A stretch of 64,000 bases of DNA from Carettochelys insculpta (lineage: Eukaryota; Chordata; Testudines; Carettochelyidae). The translations under genes and the position numbers were made by a program. Location: NCBI RefSeq assembly GCF_033958435.1, contig NC_134137.1:227767501-227831500 (forward strand). Reading direction: 5' to 3'. The notes under the pieces are model-generated. The model worked only from the letters and a program-made list of their open reading frames with translations. It did no database searches and was not told the DNA's origin. Positions within the stretch are counted from its first letter, which is position 1. Each line of letters opens with the position of its first letter. Shown here piece after piece: positions 55,591 to 64,000 of this stretch.

Positions 55591-56171
55591 GTAATAGTGA
55601 ATACATGTGTGGTGTTAACAGCTGGTAAATGGTTGATGTTACAATGGCATAAAATGGCAACAAAGAGAATCAGTTCATGAATTTATGAAGTATGTATAAT
55701 GTGTGGTACTGAACAAGGCCTGGGGCTCTAGCAAAAAAATGAGAAACAGTTTCTCACCGTTTTACTGGACTGGAACAGTGTGTGTTACTACCCCAACTGC
55801 TCCCACATTCCACTCACAGGAGCCTGAGTGCTTAGTCTTTATGTGGGTGGAATGGGCTTCACTCTCTCTGTTTAAGCTGCTTCCTTCACAGACCACCATG
55901 TTCCTAAGATAATCAAAGCATTCCTGTTTATAAAGTTTAGGTCATTCATTTGGGAAACAGAAACAATACCATATGGTGTAGGTGACTAGCTTTACAATGT
56001 GAATAGTAAATATTTGCAGTGACAGTTCATGAACAATTAATAGGCTAAATGTATTTGCACAGCTGATTCACTGAGCAAATATAAACAATGAGCAAATTCC
56101 TAAAAACCACTCTCAATTCATGATGATTCACAATTAAAAAAAATAGAGCTAAATTCAAAAAATAAATTGTT
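55591..56171. other. Unassigned DNA
   Basis: No supported feature. Confidence 0.4.
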
Positions 56172-57380
56172 CATTCTTCGAGTGATTGCTCATGTCCATT
56201 CCACAGTAGGCATATGAGCTCAATGCATGCACTTGTCCTGAATGTTTTTCCCTCCTAAGTATTCACAGGGGAGTGAACCTGGCAAGCCCTCAAGTGGTGT
56301 TCTTATAGTAGGGTGGTAAAAGGAGTACTGTGTGCTCTCCCACATCAGTTCCTTATTGACGCCAACGATGGTGTATAGGAAATGCTGTGCTTCAGCCAGT
56401 TTTTGCTCTTTCTTCATCACTCTGCTTAGTGTATTTAGTTCTCTTAGTAGTTTTTTAGTGTAACTTTGTAGTTTGTCTAGAGTGCAAGAATGGAAGTCCT
56501 CGGGCCACAGGACCCATTCCAGGCCCCATTCCCGTTTTCACTCTTGGCACTGAGCAAGAGTTGGGAGGTATCTATTTTCAGGTTCCTATCACTGATCCAC
56601 CAGTCCACGTCACTCTCTGGGATCCTGAGCCAGAGACACATTTTGCTCTGACAGATCCCTATGGGCCCATAGCTCTCATTGCTGGGCAGAGGGCAGTTGG
56701 AATCCCTCCTGCTCTTGGCCACTGAGGACCATGAGGCCTTGAGGGCTCCCTGCTTCTAGGTACATTTCTGATGCTGACAGCACTGTCACAACCCATGGAG
56801 CTGCATTCTCTGGGATGGCTGCAGGGCAGTACCTAGTGCCCTGGTTTCCCTGAAACCCCTGTAGGTCCTCCAAACCTTCCCAGCCAGACTGTTTGGTGTG
56901 AGGCTTCAGAAAAGGCACCAGTCTTGGAACCTTATCCCCACAAGCAGGTGCGAGTTCCTGAGAAAGACCTGGCCCCATCTCAGGAGGCCCCAGAGTTCCA
57001 ATGTTTGTTTCCCACAGGAGGAAGGGACAGAACTTGCAGCACCAGTGTCTTCCTCATCCTCATGAAGTAGATCACCTCCAATTTGTGGCTCATGCTGAGG
57101 AGCTGATGGAATCAAGGATGCACTCTTTGTGCTTAACTCCACAGCACCTGGCAGGGTGACCTTGCCCTAAAGTAATGTCACAATGACAATCACTAATGAC
57201 CTTTGGCAAATACCCTCAGCTCTGCCACCCTTTTCCAACAGGACCAAAAGGAAGTACTTCATCCTGGCTAAAGAACATGTGCCCACCCTGCCTTAAAATC
57301 CTTAGTGGTAGAGACAGTCAACCATAAGGAAAGACAGGAGCAACCAGGGATGCCAAAGAATAAAGACTCCAAGTGACTGG
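56172..57380 (+). mobile_element. DIRS copy H, left end and gag part 1
   Basis: Starts at CATTCTTCGAGTGATTGCTC ATGTCCATTCC-type left inverted terminal repeat, with a CAGTTCCTTATTGACGCC motif about 180 bases later. Gag core reading near 57235-57370 (TKRKYFILAKE, then KNKDSK) matches KKYFVPAKGM and DKDAKKLELFG of DIRS G. It is interrupted at 57381 by a 664-base insertion. Confidence 0.75.
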
Positions 57381-58044
57381 CATGACAAAGTCCTGAGCAA
57401 TCCCTCATGGGTACTGTGCTTTGGGGTGGTTAAGGTAATGCCTCAGAGGCTTGCTGTGCCCCTTTTTGCTCTGTCTCCAGGGCAAGGCACAGCCTACTGA
57501 GTTGTATTCATCATAGGCACAGTCGTAAATGGGAAGTCCCCACATGGACATTGAGGCTCCCCCTTCTCCTTCTGAGCTGTCCTAGGGGGTATGGGGCAGT
57601 CTAGGGAGAACCCAGTCCCTTCCCACTCGATCCGGGTTCCGGCCCAGGGACACTGGGCACCTGCTGCTGGAGAAGCTGTCTCCCTCAGCCAAAAGGGCAA
57701 CGGCTTCCTCCCTGGGCCACTTCCCTAGACTCTTTCCCCCATACTTCTCCAGCAAGTCTTCTCTCTTTCAGGAAAGTCTCTTCACAGACCTTTCCTCCTT
57801 CCTGGTCCGCCCCCTTTCTCCTTCCCCCTCCTTACCTGAGGGGAAGTGTTTTTCAAGGGCTCCACAGGTTGCAGGTGCTTAATGATTGGGTGCAGGTGCT
57901 TAATTAGCCCCAGGTGTTGGTTTGACCTGGTGCTGCAGGCTGATCCTTGCTGGACCTTAGCCCCTGGGGAACATGAAAGCACAGACCCAACTGCCCACGT
58001 AAGTGCCCTCCACTAGGCTATTATAACCTGCTGTGGGCTGTCAC
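57381..58044. mobile_element. 664-base insertion in DIRS gag with ACTGG duplication
   Basis: ACTGG at 57376-57380 and 58045-58049 brackets this block, and the gag reading continues across it (KDSK before, LDIFG after). The block is GC-richer, with repeated CAGGTGCTTAAT at 57872-57902 and a TATAAC near its end. It may be a solo LTR, but TG and CA termini do not line up cleanly. Confidence 0.6.
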
Positions 58045-58345
58045 ACTGGATATTTTCGGCATAAAATTTAATCCTCCTCCAGCCCATAGCTAAGGGTGAA
58101 CAACCATCAAGCCCTTCTTTGCCACTATGATTTTAACATGTGGCAAAACATGAAAAAGTTTGAGGAGTCACTTCCTGAGGGTTCCAGGAAGGTGTTCAGG
58201 GGTCTCCTGGAACAAGGAACTGCAGCCAGCAGAACAACTTCCAGACAGCCTCAGATTTTGTGGACTCGCAGTGAGTACAAAGGCATCAGCCCTATCAATG
58301 CATCAGGCTTCCTGGCTGCTTCTCTCGGGATTGTCAGCAGATACG
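58045..58345 (+). pseudogene. DIRS copy H, gag part 2
   Basis: Continues gag with NNHQALLCHYDFNMWQNMKK, FEESLPEGSRKVFRGLLEQG and STKASALSMHQASWLL. This lines up with SLMDSLPEDKKPVLKAIVQE and AVVMRRESWLQ in DIRS G. It ends at a junction with a PLE near 58346, so the pol part is missing. Confidence 0.75.
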
Positions 58346-59320
58346 GAAACTACAACACCCACCTAAGGAAGTGAAGAAACAAATTGACAGAGCCAGATGT
58401 GTACCCAGAAGCCACCTGTTACAAGACAGGCCCAACAAGGAAAGCAAGAGAATACCACTGGCCATCACATACAGCTCCCAGACAAAGCCTCTCCAGCATG
58501 TCATCAGTGACCTGCAACCCATCCTGGACCATGATCCTTAACTCTCACAGTCCTTGGGAGGCAGGCCTGTCCTTGCCTACAGACAGCCTCCCAACCTTAA
58601 ACAAATTCTCGCCAACAACTATAGACCACAACACAGTAATGCTAAACCTGGAACCGGTCCTTGCAACAAACCTCACTGCCAACGCTGCTCACATATCTAC
58701 ACCAGTGATATCATCACAGGACCTAACATCAACCACACCATCAGGGGCTCTTTCACCTGCACATCTACTAATATAATATATGCCATCATGTGCCAGCAAT
58801 GCCCCACTGCAATTTACTTTGGCCAAACTGGACAGTCTCTATGTAAAAGAATAAATGGATATAAATCAGACATCATAAATGGTAACATACAAAAACCTGT
58901 AGGAGAGCACTTCAATCTCCCTAGACATTCAGTAAATTTAAAAGTAGCAGTCCTACAACAAAAAGATTTCAAAAATAAAATGCAAAGAGAAATCTCTGAG
59001 CTGCAATTCATTTGCAAATTTGACTCCATGAACCAAAGATTGAACAGACACTGAGAGTGGTTGGCCCGTTACAAAAGCAGTTTCTCTGCTCTTGATGGTC
59101 ACACCTCCACATTAGCAACTGACTATTGGCCACATCCCCCCAACTGAACAAACTTGATTTCTCCTCTGTTGATGTTCACAATGGCCCATTAACTTCCGAT
59201 AATGGGCCATATCCACCCTGACTATATAGACCTTGTCAGCTCTGGTCCTCCCCTTTTCCTGAGACCTCCTATGAAACCCCTCTAAACATGTGTCTGACAG
59301 AGTGGTCACTCCATCTGAAA
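58346..59320 (+). mobile_element. PLE fragment next to DIRS copy H
   Basis: Encodes the region between reverse transcriptase and endonuclease and then the GIY-YIG domain. The frame 58554-59054 reads YRQPPNLKQILANNYRPQHS, then GSFTCTSTNIIYAIMCQQCP, where TAIYFGQTGQS stands for the YIG motif (here YFG), followed by KRINGYKSDIINGN and VGEHFNLPRH. A stop at 59052 truncates the frame before the EWLARYKSSF C-terminus. The 5' reverse transcriptase is lacking. The exact 3' limit is uncertain. Confidence 0.8.
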
Positions 59321-60157
59321 GTGGCCTGTGTGATCTCCCAGACGTGGTGGGGGTTTCCCCTCATGAACCAGTAGATAAAATAGAGAGTGCCACTTGTTTT
59401 GCTCCAGATGGGGACAGGGCATGGGCTATGTTTAATTGACCCAATCTCTTCTTCTTGGCTCTGCTGTACAACCAGGCTTTTGTTATCCTCTCAGCTGTGT
59501 TAATTATGTGTTGCAGTAGCCAGTGTACAAGGCTGCTGAAGTTCTTCGACCCTCAAATACAAGTACACAAACAAACAGAAAAACAAAAGAAAAGCAATTA
59601 ATGTTGAACAAAAATCCAGTGTAAGAGAAAAATATCTTATTAATATAAAACACATTTTTTCACAGTTCAAATAAAAATCAGATCACACTGTATTCATATT
59701 CAAATATACCTAAAGCAAGTTCTGTTCATTTGCTATCTGCCATGTTTACCAGTAGCTAATTTGGGCATCTGATATTTTCCCAAATTTGTTTGATGAAATG
59801 TTAAGTTACACATGTAGTAATCTAAGTTTACTGATCAGTGCAAAAAACACCACCTCTCCTCCAAAAAACCCAAAACTTCCAAGATGCAGAATCCTTTGTT
59901 AATTCTGTTCCAAATTCTCATATGCTTGTTTTTTAATCTGTTTGTTCCACTGGTCTTGTAGTTACTGACTGTAAATTTACTGTGGATAGTTGCAAACCAT
60001 TCCCTATTTAATATTATAGTAACCATCTTTCACTGTGAGAGCACTGTCTTATGGTCACATTCACAACTGTTTCTATAACGCACTTGGCTTGCTAAACAAT
60101 CTGCAAGCCCTTGCATTTGCAACCAGTTCCAGGGAAAGCCCTCAGACCAAACAATTT
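59321..60157. other. Unassigned AT-rich DNA
   Basis: No supported feature. Confidence 0.4.
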
Positions 60158-61212
60158 AGATTGCGTGTACACTGCAAACTTTACCTGCTACAGCAATATT
60201 GTTCGAAGGTACACAATGTAGCCACTTTGTCAGGGGGAGAGAGCTCTCCTGCTGACAAAACGAACCACCCCCAATGAATGGCCGTAGTTTTGGCAGTGCT
60301 TTTCATCAGTAAACCTTTTTCAGTCTAAGGTGTGCTTTTTTCCCCCCCAACACCTCTGACTAAAGTTTTACTGATGAGAGTGCAGAATAGACCCTTGTGT
60401 AAACTGGTAAGTTACAGTGTACTCCTGCAGTGCCCAGACTGGCTAAGTGCTTAGTGCTCATGAACTCTGCAGTTGCCGTGCTCTAGTTAAATCATCTCAA
60501 AATTGCTTCAGTGCTGGTGTGAATACTTCAGTTGTTGGTTGTGATGTAACTGGTCTCTGCAAATGTATTGTAAGTCCTCCAATGGCAACTTTGATCATTA
60601 TTTTGAACCCGGTTGTCTGCCCTGCAGGCATGCGCATATCCCCTTTCAAAGCTCAGTTTCTGACAGCCTGCACACTGCGCTGATCTGCTCCTTGACACAT
60701 AGCAAACCACTCAGGTAGAATGCTCGTGTTGTTGAACACGGAGGCAGGTGTGTGTATGTAGGAATGGGGAGGGGGTGCAGAGCATGAGATAATTTGTTTC
60801 CTGCCACTGTCTAAACTGATGAAAGCATGCTGATGTCCCCCAAAACACACTCCCTGCCACACACACACTCCATGTCTCCCTCACTGCTCCCTCTCCCTCC
60901 AACTTAAGTTGAAAAGCAGCTGTCTAGGTAGTAGGATGACCATGGAGCAACCGTGTTGGGAAACCTACATGTGATGCTACCTCACCCATGCAGTATTGCA
61001 AACCTTTCCCAAAGCACCCTGCAGGAGGTTACCCAGTGGGATAGGTACCACAATGCACTGATCCCTGTGATGTTGCAAGAGCTGATAATATGGATGCTCT
61101 CCACCATCACAAGGAGCACAGTCTGGACACACAACAGCAGTTTCACAGCAGCACTCTGTGAGCAATGCTGTAATTTCCAGCGCTTTACATCTGCCAGTGC
61201 AGACAAAGCCAA
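60158..61212. mobile_element. Probable DNA transposon with MITE-type ends
   Basis: Left GATTGCGTGTACACTGCAAA and right GCCAGTGCAGACAAAGCC are imperfect inverse ends of the GTCTACACTG family. Inside is a GCATTGT-free TACCACAATGCACTGATCCC segment like that in the 24160-26194 element. No transposase. Confidence 0.45.
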
Positions 61213-61504
61213 AGGGCTCTGCTCTGGCTATGCCATGTATCTTTGGCAGCAGCCTCAATTTTTCCAGCTATCACTCCATAAAGGGACTCAACTTCTTCTT
61301 CCAAAAGGTAATTTAGCAGAACTATTGACTTTAAATCAGGTCTCCATCTATAGATCAAAGAGCCATTTGATGGCCGTCCATTAACATTTTTCAGTGTAAC
61401 AATACTAATCTGAATATTTAGAGAAGTCTCTGATGCTTCCCAGGGTTTTCTGTTTCTGAGTGATACCCTTTTTCTTCATGTTTTAGAGCACTAGCTGAGT
61501 TAAG

Positions 61505-61645
61505 TCTATTTCGGCAAAAACAATGAGGAATTCTGTGGCACGTTAAAGACCAACACATTTATTTGGCCATAAGCTTTCATGAGCTGGAGCCCAAATAAAT
61601 TTGTTTATCTTTAAGATGCCACAGGACTCCACGTTGCATTTGCTT
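61505..61645. repeat. Head-to-head PLE 3' ends (fold-back)
   Basis: A minus PLE end (GCAAAAACAATGAGGAATTC, TTAAAGACCAACACATTTAT) is followed by a plus end (AATAAATTTGTTTATCTTTA, AGATGCCACAGGACTCC). The two arms form a hairpin of about 60 bases per side. Confidence 0.7.
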
Positions 61646-62569
61646 CATATTGTTGTAAACGTCTCATCAAACAGGGATGGTTGGCAGTGGCTGGGACTCC
61701 CTCTGGAACCGTTTAGTGTTTCATTTATCCTTTAATGAACTGCTCAAGCAACAACCTCCTCATTATCCACTCATTGCCACAAACAACTTGTTTCTCATCT
61801 CTTCGTACTTCTGCTTTGGATGGATGCTACAATTTAAAAATTAATATCAGTTCCCTTATTTAAGCTCAAATTAGCAAAAGCAGCGGGGTAACAAAAGAAA
61901 TAAAAAAAAAAAAAAAAACTCCCTCTGAATCTGCCTTACATTCATTTCTAAACCCAGTAACCACACTCTCAGGTCATGTAGTTTAACTTACAGAAAATGG
62001 ACTTATGAGATCTATCTTTTGTTCCTAACTCTAATTCTGCTAAAAAGGGACACTGTTTCAGATTTTGGTAAGGGAGGCCAAACTGTGCATGCCATGATGG
62101 GTGCAAGGCAGAGTGAGGGCATGGAGGAGGGCAAAGTGGGGACAGCAGCTTCAGCGGTGTTACTGAGCATGCCCAGTACAAGCCAAACAGCAAATTAAGG
62201 GTGAGGGAGCAACCTTCTCTCCTCTCTCCCCACTTACATCTCTTCTTTTCGGCGGTGACTAAGACACTTGAAAACTGTTTTAGCAGGTGATTTAACATTT
62301 GGCTGAAAGGAACACTGTAATTCCTATATCAAAGAAAGAAAAATAAATAAATATTAGACCCAATCAGGTCTAATACTAACATTTTCTGACATACTTCGGC
62401 AAGTCGCTTAAAGGACACTGGTTAGGCTTAAAATTTTAATGTGTATTCTTCATTACTAGCTCTCTGTGAAGTGAGAGACACGCACAGTCAGGACTCCTGG
62501 GCTGTATCTCAACTGTGGCAGGAGAGTGGGGTCTAGTGGGTTACAGCAGGGAGAGAATAGGCTCTGGTT
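61646..62569. other. Unassigned DNA with a poly-A tract
   Basis: A run of 20 A at about 61899-61918 is the only distinct feature. Confidence 0.4.
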
Positions 62570-63020
62570 CTATGTAAAAACACCACAATGCCCATACTGG
62601 GTCACACTGATGGTGCATCTAGCCCAGTATTCTCTCTTCCAGTAGTGGCCAATGACAGGTGCTTTAGAAGGAATGACAAGAAGAGGTAATTATGAAATGA
62701 TCCATCCCCTGTCACCTATTCCCAGCTTCTGGCAAACAGAGAATAGGGACACCATTCCTGCCCATCTTGACTAGTGGACCCATCCTTCTTAAACTTGCTT
62801 TGTTCTTATTGGAACCCTATTTTTGTTTGGGCCTTTCCCCCATCCCTTGTTACAGAGTTCCACAGATTGACTGCACAGAAATTTATTATGTTTGTTTTAA
62901 ATATTCTGCCTGTAAGTTTAATTGGGTGACTTTCTTCTGTTATGTTAGTGAAGGACAATATAACATTTCCTTTTTCAGTTTTTCCACACCATTCAATTCC
63001 TATATGCCCGTGTGTACCTA
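62570..63020 (-). repeat. CR1 LINE fragment, minus orientation
   Basis: The minus strand shows GGGCTAGATGCACCATCAGT-like tail, TGGCCACTACTGGAAGAG and, upstream, the GGAACTCTGTAAC end of the reverse transcriptase frame. Confidence 0.75.
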
Positions 63021-63079
63021 TTTTATTAAGACCTATGCATGCAGGAAATCTCCAGAGGCGTATTCAAAATAAGGTCAAG

Positions 63080-63206
63080 CCCAGGTCTCTGAGACCTTTG
63101 CACTCAACTCCTTTGGGGGTCCCCAGCCTCTGTGTGTGTGTGTGCACATGGGCACACACGTGCCCAGGTCCCTTTCTGGAAAAGTTTGGGAACCACTGTT
63201 GTAGAG
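63080..63206. repeat. hAT-like right end
   Basis: Ends AAAAGTTTGGGAACCACTG, identical to the right end of the element at 50145-51204. A short (TG)n tract occurs at 63131-63143. The left end is not found. Confidence 0.6.
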
Positions 63207-63670
63207 TTAGTATCTGGTAGCTAGTACCTCCCAAATCCACAGCATATTTTAGAGACAGCCATACAACGCATTCTCATAACTTCATATGTATTAATGATAT
63301 CCATATTTAGATGAATAAATTACTTCTAGCAGATCATATCATTTCCCCTGATACCTTACAAGGCATGTTTTATATGCAGTCACGTATACATGAGAAATAT
63401 GGGGTTATAAGGTGCTTGCCTAAGGTACAGAATGTCACACCTGTATCTCAGGTTGTTGTGTTTATTTGTTGACCTAGTGCATCTGTGGCTCAACATATCT
63501 TCTCCTTAATGAACCAGTAAGGTAGAGCTGTGGTTTTCAACCTTTTTTCATTTGCAGACTAAAGATGCAAAATCCCGTTTAATTGGTTAATTGGTTAACT
63601 TATGAACCGATTAAATGGGCTGGGGCGGCAGGCAGCTGGGGAGGCTGCTCCAGTCCAGCTCTATATATAA
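63207..63670. other. Mostly unassigned; a hAT-like left end at 63529
   Basis: GTGGTTTTCAACCTTTTTTC at 63530 is a hAT-type start. It is followed by repeated TTAATTGGTTAA steps. No matching right end lies in the window. Confidence 0.4.
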
Positions 63671-63707
<37 letters not shown>

Positions 63708-63732
63708 AAAGAATGTGTGTGTGTGTGAGTAC
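63671..63732. repeat. (AC)n-(TG)n mirror microsatellite
   Basis: About 17 CA units, a short GAGAAAGAA spacer, then about seven GT units. The two arms are complementary. Confidence 0.85.
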
Positions 63733-64000
63733 TGCTTTCTAAAATTAAGCTAAAGGTTTGACTTTAAATTGTGGTTTCCATGTTCACATCCAGAAATAAG
63801 CTTTCCAATGGTGGGGGGCCAGAACAAGAGGGGCAATTGCATAAGGCCCCAGCATTTCAACAGAGCCCAAACCTGTCAGCGGCTGCTACTGCTAATGTAG
63901 TAACAAGAGCATCAGGCCTCTTTGAAACACCACAGAAGCACCACCCCACTGTTCCATGCAACTTTGAGGGCGGGGGTGGCAGCATTGTGCTCTGTGTGGC
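63733..64000. other. Unassigned DNA
   Basis: No supported feature to the end of the window. Confidence 0.4.

Noticed and set aside
60977..61384. Open frames of 93-143 codons on opposite strands
   Set aside because: Both lie in a transposon-like repeat and overlap each other; no recognisable protein.

Overview
The window looks like non-coding, intergenic or intronic DNA from a turtle, probably a cryptodire and possibly a softshell. No host exon, tRNA, rRNA or prokaryotic gene could be supported. The organism call rests on the repeats: CR1 LINEs with the ATTCTTATGTTCTTATG-type 3' tail, Penelope-like elements (PLEs) whose 3' ends carry the GTTAGTCT-TAAGG-TGCCACAGGA motif, DIRS-type tyrosine-recombinase retrotransposons, hAT elements with CAGTGGTT or CAGGGGTGGCC ends, and MITE-like elements with GGCTATGTCTACACT ends. 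This mix recalls chelonian genomes; the species was not checked against any database.

The layout is a nest of retroelements in AT-rich background. The first 15 kb hold the 3' half of a DIRS element (about 1455-3109) and an old DIRS copy spread over about 3240-14700. That old copy is interrupted by a second, degenerate but full-length DIRS element (4331-9892), a head-to-head PLE insertion (10470-11893), CR1 pieces, a LINE 3' end and another PLE piece. From 19.4 to 23 kb lies a further decayed DIRS copy split by a PLE. From 24.2 to 26.2 kb is a DNA transposon with about 34-bp inverted ends inside a MIR-like SINE. At 27.4-28.05 kb is a second head-to-head PLE insertion carrying an inverted copy of its own flank. 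A 5'-truncated CR1 with an open 507-codon reverse transcriptase frame follows (28.2-29.88 kb).

From 32.8 to 39.9 kb there is a Harbinger transposase relic (minus strand) and, next to it, the best-preserved DIRS element (33840-39918). The latter has inverted terminal repeats, an internal complementary region, gag, reverse transcriptase/RNase H and a tyrosine recombinase with all four catalytic residues, but a few stops and frame breaks. At 40.7-42.7 kb is a LINE with a 5' inversion.

The right third (42.7-64 kb) is mostly low-feature AT-rich DNA with a solo-LTR-like block containing a minisatellite (47.1-48.25 kb), three hAT-type non-autonomous elements (48.5-52.2 kb, one with a perfect 8-bp target duplication), MITEs, the 5' half of one more DIRS element (56.17-58.35 kb) joined to a PLE, and CR1 relics.

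The most interesting signal is the PLE behaviour. Two independent loci (10.4 and 27.7 kb) show head-to-head PLE fragments between 10-bp target duplications, with an inverted copy of the left flank between the fragments. This suggests fold-back synthesis during PLE integration. PLE pieces also lie inside or against four of the DIRS remnants.
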